Source: DATMRF01 sp035566435 (GTDB lineage: Bacteria > Verrucomicrobiota > Verrucomicrobiia > Limisphaerales > UBA8199). Taken from it: a stretch of DNA of 52,053 nt. The DNA is taken from assembly GCA_035566435.1 (NCBI GenBank), contig DATMRF010000134.1:1-52053 (forward strand). Reading direction: 5' to 3'. Every line of letters starts with the position of its first letter. Position 1 is the first letter of the stretch. The notes under the pieces are model-generated. The model had not been told where the DNA came from. It made no database searches and worked only from the letters and a program-made list of their open reading frames with translations. Positions 1-7,165 of this stretch are shown here, in pieces. A program made the translations under genes and the position numbers.

Positions 1-903
1 ATATCGTTGAGAATGGCAGATTGGTCGTCCATTCCCGGCAATCCTGAAATCAGAGTGTTCAACGATCATATTTCCGAAGAGGATTCCCTCGTTCAACGCC
101 TGTTTCCCTTCGATGTTGTGTGCATCATGCGTGAACGAACGTTGATGTCGGCGACGCTTCTTGACCGTCTGCCAAATCTTAAACTTATCGCATCTACAGG
201 TCCACGCAACGCCGCCATCGACCTGGAGGCGGCCGAAAGAAGGGGTATCGAAGTCTCGCATACCGGCTACAACTCGACACCCACAATCGAGTTCACTTGG
301 GCGATGATCATGGCTTTAGCGCGAAACGTAGCAAATGAAAACGCTTCCTTGCGTAACGGCGGATGGCAAACAAGCCTGGGCGCTGATCTCTGCGGCAAGA
401 CTCTTGGCGTTCTGGGTCTAGGCAACATCGGTTCACGAGTCGCTGAGATTGGGAAAGTTTTTGGAATGAACGTGATTGCGTGGAGCCAGAATTTGGCACA
501 GGAAAAAGCCGTGGCATCAGGTGCGCGTCTGGTTTCCAAAGGCGAATTATTTCGCGAAGCGGATTTCCTAACGATACATCTGGTTCTGAGCGCCAGAAGT
601 CGAGGGACGGTAGGAAAAGCTGAACTCTCTTTGATGAAGCCCACGTCGTTTCTTATTAATACTGCTCGTGGTCCAATTGTTGATGAAGCCGCACTTGTTG
701 AAACGCTGACGGCCCGAAGAATTGCGGGAGCTGCAATTGACGTGTTCGAGCAGGAACCGTTGCCAGCCGAACACCCGTTCCGCCATCTGCCAAATGTGCT
801 TGCAACGCCGCATATCGCTTACGGTTCTCGATCTTTGTATGAAATTTTCTATGGGGACTCTATCGCGAACATCTCGTCATGGATTCGTCGAAATGCACCG
901 TGA
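1..903 (+). CDS. D-2-hydroxyacid dehydrogenase, 5' truncated by window edge
   Basis: NAD-dependent oxidoreductase that reduces 2-keto acids to D-2-hydroxy acids or the reverse, in the cytoplasm. The Rossmann motif GLGNIG is near residue 137. The family's catalytic set is visible: the Arg of NTARGPIVDE, the Glu of DVFEQEP and the His of TPHI. The reading frame is open to base 1. The first visible residues (RMADWSSIPG) match the family about 15-20 residues in from the usual start, so the true start codon almost certainly lies upstream of the window and the TTG at base 7 is not it. The catalytic region is complete. Substrate cannot be told from sequence; the ADW...FND and MRERT signatures fit the broad PGDH-like group. 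The fold and class are secure. Confidence 0.9.
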   Translation: MSLRMADWSSIPGNPEIRVFNDHISEEDSLVQRLFPFDVVCIMRERTLMSATLLDRLPNLKLIASTGPRNAAIDLEAAERRGIEVSHTGYNSTPTIEFTWAMIMALARNVANENASLRNGGWQTSLGADLCGKTLGVLGLGNIGSRVAEIGKVFGMNVIAWSQNLAQEKAVASGARLVSKGELFREADFLTIHLVLSARSRGTVGKAELSLMKPTSFLINTARGPIVDEAALVETLTARRIAGAAIDVFEQEPLPAEHPFRHLPNVLATPHIAYGSRSLYEIFYGDSIANISSWIRRNAP

Positions 904-1078
904 TCAGGAATCTATCCACACTCTTGAAGCCGGAGCGACCAGAGGCGCGGGCGCAGGCGGGATGAACACGACAAAGCCGAGTCTGCGGATGCTCAGCTCA
1001 ATACACGAACCCAACGTTGTTTTGGAGGTCATCTCCTCGAAGTTTTGCTGGCAAAAGTGGTGAAAATAATCTGGATTC

Positions 1079-1123
1079 GAGTGCCAGTGAAAGAGTTGTG
1101 GAGGAGTACTTGGGGAGTACTTG
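1079..1123 (+). repeat. Short direct repeats next to att-like repeat A
   Basis: GAGTGCCAGTGAAAG at 1079-1093 is followed by two copies of GGAGTACTTG (1103-1112 and 1114-1123) spaced 11 bp apart. Related words recur on the other side of repeat A: GTGCCAGTAA and GTGCCAATGA at 1331-1353, and AGTACTC twice near 1368-1383. GTGCCAGTAAA is also found before repeat B at 8547. Recombinase arm-type sites have this kind of short iterated pattern. The repeats are seen directly; their role is inferred. Confidence 0.4.
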
Positions 1124-1145
1124 CAGAGTTATCCTGAGTTACGCG

Positions 1146-1283
1146 GAGTGCTTGACCACCTCACGCAAGTGCCTGATTCTATGGGCGTTCGAGAGTTCTG
1201 AGGCTGTACGCCTCTGGTGGTGAGGGAGTAGTGCCGGAGTAGTTGTTACCGCTTCTCCTGTTCGAGTCCCACCACCGGCACCA
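1146..1283 (+). repeat. Att-like direct repeat A with tRNA 3'-end fragment
   Basis: This 138-bp block shares long stretches with 8611-8758 in the same orientation: GAGTGCTTGAC at the start, CTGATTCTAYGGGCGTTCGA in the middle, GTACGCCTCTGGTGGT, and the tail TTCGAGTCCC..CCACCGGCACCA. The tail (1261-1283) reads as a tRNA T-loop, 3' T-stem, acceptor strand CACCGGC, discriminator A and CCA. The bases before it cannot form the 5' T-stem, so this is a tRNA 3' fragment and not a tRNA gene. Such fragments are the usual footprint of tyrosine-recombinase integration into a tRNA 3' end. Which tRNA was used is unknown; the acceptor would need 5' GCCGGTG. Confidence 0.6.
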
Positions 1284-1867
1284 ATTGCAAGTGACTTATT
1301 TTCAATAGTTTGCACAGACAAGATTGGCGAGTGCCAGTAAAAGTGCCAATGAAATTGAAACTCGCGTAGTACTCAATCAGTACTCCACAAGAACCTGGCA
1401 ACAACTGGACGTGACGGGATCGGCCGCCCGTCTGGTGTAACTGATACACCCAACGCTGCGTACATCCGCCTGGCCAAGGCCAATCGTGTGCCTGACATGG
1501 ACGTCGGTTTTAAGTTACACCCACACGACCGCATCCGAAAACTTCGTTGCGCCGGCCGAGCATGACACAACGATGCCCTCTCCGATGCTGACAAGGCCTT
1601 ATCGAACTCGACCGAGCCGGTGGTCTGTGGAACATCGAATTTTGAGAACGGTTCACACGGAATAAATCCGACCACGGCGTCAGCGCTTCGCCCCTGATAG
1701 CAGCCAAGCTGTTCGCGGTTTTTGGTAAGGGGATCGCAAAAACCGCAGAGCCTGCCAAGCCAGCAGGCTGTGATGATAACCAGGAGTCCAATCGCTCTGC
1801 CGAAATTCCCGACTCCCGACCGCAAGAAAGCGAAAGCGCTTGCCAAAGATCAAAATTATGAGGGCGT
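1284..1867. other. Gene-free stretch, possibly decayed coding DNA
   Basis: No convincing complete gene lies here on either strand. A short plus-strand stretch around 1432-1560 and another around 1690-1860 read like coding fragments but are interrupted and match no family I recognise. Lying directly beside an att-like repeat, they could be remnants of an integrase or cargo gene. That is inference only. Confidence 0.3.
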
Positions 1868-2170
1868 CTACTCCTTGCCGGATTGCAGACTTCGTTTTAT
1901 ACGCTCGCGGGCTTCGGGTGAAAGCGCCGGCGGGGGGGAAGGGAAGTCGTCGTCTGAAGCGGACTCTTTGGCCGCCGAGTGCAGGAACCTGATCTGCTTG
2001 CCATAGGCGCGGCACCATTTGCATAACAGGAGGTGAAAACGCAATCCGAACCTCTCCACAGGCGTGAGCGTGCGATCAAGCGCAACGGACTGCAGTCGAG
2101 CGGCCTCCTTGCAACTGGGTGAAAGTTTGCCGACCCCCCGGACAAGGGTTTTCAAAGCGTTAGGGGGCAT
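1868..2170 (-). CDS. Soluble zinc-binding anti-sigma-like (ZAS) protein
   Basis: Predicted 100-residue cytoplasmic protein with the zinc anti-sigma signature His46-x3-Cys50-x2-Cys53, preceded by Cys20 in an SCKEAARL segment and followed by WCRAYGKQIRFL, a pattern of short anti-sigma domains. No membrane segment is present, so it resembles soluble redox-sensing ZAS proteins (RsrA/ChrR type) more than membrane anti-sigmas. The start is the ATG at 2170; a longer frame upstream adds only an Arg-rich stretch that looks like GC-rich noise. It is the last gene of the minus-strand cluster, 129 bp after the MsrQ fusion, which makes it the best candidate partner for the ECF sigma factor at 5469-6125. 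Target and metal binding are inferred. Confidence 0.7.
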   Translation of the reverse strand: MPPNALKTLVRGVGKLSPSCKEAARLQSVALDRTLTPVERFGLRFHLLLCKWCRAYGKQIRFLHSAAKESASDDDFPSPPPALSPEARERIKRSLQSGKE

Positions 2171-2299
2171 ATTGTTTTCCGCCAACGAACAAGCAATGTG
2201 CGAGTTGGTTGCGCCGCCGCACCCGCGTCGAACGCAGCGGCGCCGATATCTTCGTCGGCGAGAGGGCAAAAATCCTTGCGATTCTTTCGTTTTTTAGAT

Positions 2300-4006
2300 T
2301 CATGCTTCTATCGTCACGTTCCCGGTGGACCTGGCTTGGCAGAGCAAAATGACGTTTTCCGACTGGTCCACCTCGTCCAAGGCATCCTGAACTTCCATGT
2401 TGACGGAGCCGGCCAGGAGCCTGGTCTTGCACCGGCCGCAAACGCCGGAGCGGCATTCAAAGTCTATGTTTAAGCCGGCATCTTCCGCTATCTCCAGCAG
2501 CGTTTTCTCTGTTGTCAGAGGAGCGGATTTCATCGACCGAGCAAAGGTCAAGGTGGGGACCGTCGTTCCGCCAGCCGGCGAGGTTGATGAAAGCGGAACG
2601 GTCAGGGACGAAGTTGGAACTGGCGGAGCATCTGGTGCAAGGGCGGCCTCGGCCCGTTTGCCGGCGACAAACGCCTCGGACTTGATTCGATCGGCGGGAA
2701 CACCCAACTCGCGAAGCATTTGAATGGTTGGCTCCATCATGGAGGCGGGTCCGCAGATATAGACGGGCCGCCCGGCGAGGTCGGGTATGGTTTGCCTGAG
2801 GAATTCGCCGGTGATACGTCCCTTGCGGGCGGTCCAGTCGGTTCCATCGGCCCGCGTGAGAGTGATGTGGAGGTGGAGATTCGGGAACCGCCTTTGGAGG
2901 TCATCGAGTTCCTGGCGGAAAATGATGTCTTGCGGAGATTTGGCGCAGTAAAGGAAGTGGATGTCGCCTTTCCAACTCTGATCGGTCAGGTAGCGCAGGA
3001 TGGACATCAGCGGCGTGATGCCGACACCTCCGGCAATGAGCACGATGCGGTTGGACTCCGTGCCGTCGAAGGTGAAACGGCCGGCGGGAGCGGAAACGTT
3101 GAGCAGGTCGCCTTCGCGGAGGGTGTCATGCAGGTGGCGCGAGGCAAGGCCGTTGTCCTCGCGCTTGACGGTGATTTCGCAGTAGTCGGGACGGGACGGG
3201 GACGAAGCGATGGTGTAGGTGCGGTTGACTCTTTTCCCATCGATCGGCAAGGTAAGGATGAGATATTGGCCGGGCAGATGCCGGAACGGCAGACGGTGCC
3301 CGTCGGGTGAAGCCAGGCGGAAGGTTCGGACGTCGGGTGTTTCCCGAACGATGCGCGCCACGCGCAACGAGCCGGACCAGAGCTTTGGCCTGGCGGTGGC
3401 GCTCACCGCTGCCGGCTTGGCGCGGTGGCGGTTGGGAATGAGCCGGCAGGCGAGCAGCACCGCCAGCACCGCCGCGAACGCGAGCGGCTGGCGCACGTCG
3501 GCCTTCACCTGCATATAGTAATGGACCACACCCGTGATGGCGGCCACATAAGCCAGCCGATGCAACGCCCGCCAACGTGTGCCCCCCAGGCGTTTGATCA
3601 TGGCGTTGGTCGAGGTGAGGGCCAGGGGCACCATGGCCAACAAGCCAGTGATTCCCACGATCAGGTATTTGCGTTTTACCATTTCTGACAACGTGCTGGA
3701 AACGCTGAACCACCGGTCGAGGCTGAAGAAAATCAGGAAGTGCAGGCAGGCGTAGAAAAAGGCGTAGAGGCCGAGCGTCCGCCGGGCGAAAATGAGCCAA
3801 TTCCAGCCGGTGATTTTTCGCAATGGCGTCACCAACATCGTCAGGATCAAAAAAACCAGCGCCAACATGCCGGTCGTGAGGATCGCGAAATTTACCGGGT
3901 TGGCGCCCAGCCGATGGTGCCCGGCATCCCAGCCCAGCAACCCCAGCGGCACGCCCGCATTGACGAGCACCAATAACTTGGCGAAGCGAATGTCGTTCTC
4001 TTTCAC
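2300..4006 (-). CDS. MsrQ-like heme membrane domain fused to FAD/NAD reductase and 2Fe-2S ferredoxin
   Basis: Predicted 568-residue inner-membrane electron donor for MsrP. Residues 1 to about 200 are a ferric-reductase-like membrane domain with several hydrophobic helices and candidate heme His residues (HFLIFF, HRLAYV, HYYM). About 215-320 is an FAD-binding domain with RTYTIASSPS; about 325-440 is an NAD(P)-binding domain with GGVGITPLMS and YICGPASMM. A Pro/Ser linker leads to a plant-type ferredoxin whose ligands are Cys518, Cys523, Cys526 and Cys556. Classical MsrQ is only the membrane part and needs a separate electron source, so this fusion should carry electrons from NAD(P)H through FAD, 2Fe-2S and heme to periplasmic MsrP. 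It starts 16 bp after msrP, so the two are co-transcribed. Electron order is inferred. Confidence 0.88.
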   Translation of the reverse strand: MKENDIRFAKLLVLVNAGVPLGLLGWDAGHHRLGANPVNFAILTTGMLALVFLILTMLVTPLRKITGWNWLIFARRTLGLYAFFYACLHFLIFFSLDRWFSVSSTLSEMVKRKYLIVGITGLLAMVPLALTSTNAMIKRLGGTRWRALHRLAYVAAITGVVHYYMQVKADVRQPLAFAAVLAVLLACRLIPNRHRAKPAAVSATARPKLWSGSLRVARIVRETPDVRTFRLASPDGHRLPFRHLPGQYLILTLPIDGKRVNRTYTIASSPSRPDYCEITVKREDNGLASRHLHDTLREGDLLNVSAPAGRFTFDGTESNRIVLIAGGVGITPLMSILRYLTDQSWKGDIHFLYCAKSPQDIIFRQELDDLQRRFPNLHLHITLTRADGTDWTARKGRITGEFLRQTIPDLAGRPVYICGPASMMEPTIQMLRELGVPADRIKSEAFVAGKRAEAALAPDAPPVPTSSLTVPLSSTSPAGGTTVPTLTFARSMKSAPLTTEKTLLEIAEDAGLNIDFECRSGVCGRCKTRLLAGSVNMEVQDALDEVDQSENVILLCQARSTGNVTIEA

Positions 4007-4022
4007 GGCTGCTTGTTCCCGG

Positions 4023-5000
4023 TCAGAAATTCGCGCGCAGATCGATCCCGGTGTATAGACCGGCGACCTGTTCCGCGTAGCCGTTGAACATCAGCGTCGG
4101 GTGCCGCCCGGATTCGCCGATGCGCTGTTCGGTTGCCTGACTCCAGCGTGGATGATCGACCTGCGGGTTCACGTTGGCATAGAAGCCGTATTCATTCGGA
4201 GCCTGCGCGCTCCAACTCGTGCGTGGTTGCGTCGGCACCAGCTTGATCTTGACAAGAGACTTGATCCCCTTGAAACCGTATTTCCAGGGCACCACCAGCC
4301 GGATCGGAGCGCCGTCCTGGGGCGGCAGCGCCCGCCCATACAGGCCGCTGGCCAGCAGCGTCAGCGGGTGCATTGCCTCGTCCATTCTCAAACCCTCAAC
4401 ATAAGGCCAGTCGAGCACCTGGCTCCGCTGACCCGGCATCCGTTTGGGATCCAGCAGGGTCTCGAAGGCGACATACTTCGCAGCGCTCAGCGGCTCCACC
4501 ACCTCGAGCAGTTTGGACAGCGAAAAACCAACCCACGGAATGACCATGGACCAGGCTTCGACACAACGCATTCGGTATATCCGTTCTTCGGGCGGACTGA
4601 TCTTCAATAGCTCGTCGAGATCGAAAACCCTGGGCTTTCTCACCAGGCCCTCGACCGATACCTGCCAGCCTTTGGCCTCAAATGTGGCCGACGCGCCTGC
4701 GACTCCTTCCTTGTCGGTCGAGAATTCATAGAAATTATTGTAATGGGTGATGTCCCGGAGAGAGGTCGCCGGATCGGCTGCGCGAAAGCCGGTGGCATCC
4801 GCCCCTGCAGCGGGCGTTGTCAGTCCCTTGATCAAGGGGGTATCAACGGTACCGGTTGCCACATGATTGAGACGTCGATAGAGCAAGCCGGTGGCCACGG
4901 CGCTGGCCGCAACGATTCCAGTCCGTATGAATGTCCGACGGTTGAAATAAACGGCAGGGTCGGTTACTTCACGGGCCAAGATTTTATTTGAATCTTTCAA
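4023..5000 (-). CDS. msrP: MsrP (YedY-like) periplasmic methionine sulfoxide reductase, molybdopterin subunit
   Basis: Sulfite-oxidase-fold molybdoenzyme of 325 residues that reduces methionine sulfoxide in exported proteins. A twin-arginine export signal (RRTFIRTG, residues 21-28) precedes a hydrophobic stretch, as expected for a folded cofactor-bearing protein. Cys146 in YRMRCVEAWSMVIPW is the molybdenum-ligating cysteine position of this family. WKYGFKGIKSLVKI and the C-terminal NEYGFYANVNP / HPRWSQATE segments are typical of MsrP. It lies between a methionine-rich lipoprotein (28 bp upstream) and the MsrQ fusion (16 bp downstream), so substrate, catalyst and electron donor lie in one apparent operon. 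Confidence 0.93.
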   Translation of the reverse strand: MKDSNKILAREVTDPAVYFNRRTFIRTGIVAASAVATGLLYRRLNHVATGTVDTPLIKGLTTPAAGADATGFRAADPATSLRDITHYNNFYEFSTDKEGVAGASATFEAKGWQVSVEGLVRKPRVFDLDELLKISPPEERIYRMRCVEAWSMVIPWVGFSLSKLLEVVEPLSAAKYVAFETLLDPKRMPGQRSQVLDWPYVEGLRMDEAMHPLTLLASGLYGRALPPQDGAPIRLVVPWKYGFKGIKSLVKIKLVPTQPRTSWSAQAPNEYGFYANVNPQVDHPRWSQATEQRIGESGRHPTLMFNGYAEQVAGLYTGIDLRANF

Positions 5001-5028
5001 GGGAACACCAAATCGCGAAGGCGATCGA

Positions 5029-5313
5029 CTATTGAGTGGCGTGTGTCGACATAACCATGTTCGACATACTGTGGGTTGCAGACATGTTCATATTGGACAT
5101 ATTGCGGGTTGCCGACATATCCGACATATTCATGTTCGACATGTCGTGGGTTGCCTTCATATTGGTCGTTCCGCTCATCATGCCGCTGGCATTTCCCATA
5201 CTTGAACTCGGGGATGACATATCGGTTGAATTGCGTGGAGCGGTTTGACTACAGCCGGCCAGGACCACCGCGGCCAGAGCTGGGATTGCCAGGAGTGCAA
5301 TGCTTGATTTCAT
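5029..5313 (-). CDS. Methionine-rich lipoprotein, candidate sacrificial oxidant sink (MrpX-like)
   Basis: 94-residue precursor with a hydrophobic signal and lipobox VLAGC (Cys21). The mature part is about 74 residues and holds 15 Met (about 20 percent), the rest mostly Ser, Asn, Thr, Asp, Ala and His. The pattern M-S-N-M-x-M-S occurs three times (from Met58, Met72 and Met83), so it arose by internal repetition. Only the lipobox Cys is present and no globular domain is visible. In Azospira suillum the unrelated-looking Met-rich peptide MrpX is oxidised by hypochlorite and regenerated by MsrP/MsrQ. Placement directly before msrP and msrQ here suggests the same job, with the lipid anchor keeping the peptide at the membrane. 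A copper-binding role is the main alternative, since Met/His-rich segments can bind copper. Confidence 0.8.
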   Translation of the reverse strand: MKSSIALLAIPALAAVVLAGCSQTAPRNSTDMSSPSSSMGNASGMMSGTTNMKATHDMSNMNMSDMSATRNMSNMNMSATHSMSNMVMSTHATQ

Positions 5314-5368
5314 AAGCTTGTTATCGTTTTGTTCGTTCTTATTGTTAATATTTTACCGTCAACGATGG

Positions 5369-5393
5369 GTCGTCCCAGGCAGACAAACCTTAC
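5369..5393 (-). promoter_or_regulatory. Candidate ECF-type promoter for the Met-rich lipoprotein operon
   Basis: On the minus strand, TGTAAGGTTTG has GTAAGG at 5393-5388; then, after 15 bases, CGAC at 5372-5369. This resembles the GTAAC-type -35 and CG(A/T)-type -10 of several ECF groups, and sits about 55 bp before the lipoprotein start, in the gap between it and the sigma gene. Motif similarity only. Confidence 0.35.
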
Positions 5394-5468
5394 AAGTAAG
5401 TTTCTTTCGTTTTTGATTCGCTCCTCATCGACAATTTGCAGGCATTGCACCATGCGCCCCGACAACTT

Positions 5469-6125
5469 TCATCCCGGCCGGTCCCTTTTTCCAAACCAGT
5501 TCGCTTCCATGCAGCGCCGCAACGCCATGCGGGCACGATGCAACATCACCCAAAGATTGCTTTCGGAAATGTTCAGCATGGCGCAAATCTCCCTGCTCTC
5601 GATGCCGTCAACCTCCCGCAAAGTGAATACAGCCCCGACGTTCTTTGGGAGCTTGCTCGAGCAATCGCGAAAGGTTTGCCAAAATATCTCGCTGTCCAAA
5701 CTGGCGCCGGGACTGGACCATTCCTGCGGACCAAGTTCGTGAATCCAACTGTCTTTGGACAGGCCGTCCGCGACAAATCGGTCGCTCTCTTCATCCGAGT
5801 AAAACTCCATGTCCGTGAACGAAGTCTCGCGGCTGGCTTTGCGGTAATAATCGGAAACCTTGTTCTTAAGAATACCGACCAGCCAGCTCTTCTCCGCCGA
5901 CCGTCCGGCAAAACTTTTGCCTCCTTTGAGCGCGGCGAGGAATGTTTCCTGGACCGCGTCTTCCGCCTTGCTGGCGTCGCGCAAACGCATCATGGCGTAC
6001 CTGAAAAGGTAATCGCCGTGAAGTTCCACCCACCGCTCCGGGTCCGAGAGGCCGGGCGCCGCTTGGGCGCCTTCCGTCGGCGACGCCTGGCTCGCGGCTG
6101 ACTGGTCGTCGGGATCCACGGGCAA
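5469..6125 (-). CDS. ECF-type RNA polymerase sigma factor
   Basis: 218-residue sigma-70 family protein with only regions 2 and 4. Region 2 is at about 30-100 (YLFRYAMMRLRD, AEDAVQETFLAAL, SWLVGILKNKVSDYYRK) and region 4 at about 150-208 (TLREVDGIESREICAMLNISESNLWVMLHRARMALR with its helix-turn-helix). The N-terminal 28 residues are low-complexity. The linker between the domains is rather long. It lies immediately upstream of the Met-rich lipoprotein, msrP and the msrQ fusion on the same strand, so it most probably drives their expression under oxidative stress. The candidate anti-sigma is at 1868-2170, four genes downstream, not beside it as is usual. Confidence 0.9.
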   Translation of the reverse strand: MPVDPDDQSAASQASPTEGAQAAPGLSDPERWVELHGDYLFRYAMMRLRDASKAEDAVQETFLAALKGGKSFAGRSAEKSWLVGILKNKVSDYYRKASRETSFTDMEFYSDEESDRFVADGLSKDSWIHELGPQEWSSPGASLDSEIFWQTFRDCSSKLPKNVGAVFTLREVDGIESREICAMLNISESNLWVMLHRARMALRRCMEANWFGKRDRPG

Positions 6126-6172
6126 AAACTAATTGTTCGTGCGGGAAAAGCAAAGTCTCCCCGCCTTCTCCT

Positions 6173-6325
6173 GTGGAAGGTAAACCAACGCCTTTTCTGA
6201 TTCTGTTCACCGGCGGGTGCGCCCTCGTACTGATCGCGTCGGGCATCTGGCACGGCCGGGGCGCGAAAAAGCAGAACGCCGATTGCGAGGAACCGAGCGC
6301 GGCCCATTCTTCTATTCGGTCGTAA
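6173..6325 (+). CDS. Possible small single-pass membrane protein (weak)
   Basis: A 50-codon frame with a GTG start, opposite to its neighbours. It contains one clear hydrophobic helix (PFLILFTGGCALVLIASGIW) followed by a positive HGRGAKK segment, the order expected of an inner-membrane anchor. No ribosome binding site is evident and the frame lies in the space where the sigma gene promoter would be. The frame stays open upstream into the sigma gene start. No family recognised; it may be chance. Confidence 0.22.
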   Translation: MEGKPTPFLILFTGGCALVLIASGIWHGRGAKKQNADCEEPSAAHSSIRS

Positions 6326-6367
6326 TTAAACTGATTGTGGAAATGGCCGTTTTGGCTTTGAGGTTTT

Positions 6368-7129
6368 TCATTTCGTTTTCTCCGATGGCACGAGCCAGCC
6401 ACCAACTGCTTGCACCGGCTCCGGGCGTCCACTACAGCTGGCCCAGACAGCTAGCGCCAACCTGCCTTCCAGCTTCTTCTCCTGGGCAGGCAGAACGAAC
6501 GCGCCCTGGAACCCGGCGTTCTTGAGGATGAGCGGCTGAGTGACAAGTTTGAGTACGACAAAATCGTGCTTCAAATGACGCCCGGCGTTCTCCCCAGCCT
6601 TCACGTCAGAACCCACCCCGCTAATCAGAAGCGCGGCGTTCACCTCGTAACCTGTGGTTCCGCCCGCTGCGGGGATAAAACTCACGTCCCAGTGATTCGT
6701 GTCTCTGGAGGTGACGCTGAGGATGCCGACTTTGGTTCCGGACGAACCGGGAACACCCCCCAATCCGAGCCAGTTGTGCCACTCCTTGCCGTTGAGAACA
6801 AACTCAGGAGTGTAAATACTCTCGCTGCCCCAGACTCCGGCGTAAGCGCGCTGACGGTCGGAATGTTGTTTGCTGGACCATTTGTCGCGCCAGCCGAGAT
6901 AGTCCCAGTAATCAACATGGAAGGCAACGGGCACAAAGTTGCGCCACAGACCGGAGGCTTCTTTCAGCCCGCTCAGCCACGACTCGGCCGGCGGGCAACT
7001 GCTGCACCCCTCGGAGGTGTAAAGCTCCACCAGCGCCGCCTGGCGCTCGGAACTCTGAAATTGGACGGGAGCGGCGCTAGTAGCGATGCCGGCAAACACT
7101 CCTAAAATCACATAGCGTGCTGGACTCAT
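6368..7129 (-). CDS. DUF1223 family secreted thioredoxin-fold protein
   Basis: 253-residue exported protein with a short N-terminal hydrophobic signal. The DUF1223 signature ELYTSEGCSSCPPAE carries a CxxC pair (Cys42, Cys45), followed by VAFHVDYWDYLGWRDKW and the SIYTPEFVLNGKEW segment that closes the thioredoxin-like domain. The C-terminal half is a beta-rich extension seen in this family. The biochemical role of DUF1223 proteins is not established; the fold and the exported CxxC suggest thiol-disulfide chemistry. It sits 36 bp after a TlpA-like protein and upstream of the sigma-MsrP cluster on the same strand, so periplasmic redox upkeep is the likely context. Confidence 0.85.
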   Translation of the reverse strand: MSPARYVILGVFAGIATSAAPVQFQSSERQAALVELYTSEGCSSCPPAESWLSGLKEASGLWRNFVPVAFHVDYWDYLGWRDKWSSKQHSDRQRAYAGVWGSESIYTPEFVLNGKEWHNWLGLGGVPGSSGTKVGILSVTSRDTNHWDVSFIPAAGGTTGYEVNAALLISGVGSDVKAGENAGRHLKHDFVVLKLVTQPLILKNAGFQGAFVLPAQEKKLEGRLALAVWASCSGRPEPVQAVGGWLVPSEKTK

Positions 7130-7165
7130 ACATTCGCTTTGGAATCATTTCGCGTTTTACCTGGT

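Noticed and set aside
1261..1283. Intact tRNA gene ending in CCA
   Set aside because: The T-loop, acceptor strand and CCA are present but the preceding bases cannot form the T-stem, and no anticodon arm is found. Same result at 8736-8758.
2171..2299. Small ORF between the MsrQ fusion and the ZAS gene
   Set aside because: The frame (MNLKNERIARIF and on) overlaps the ZAS start, and its composition is typical of GC-rich spacer DNA.
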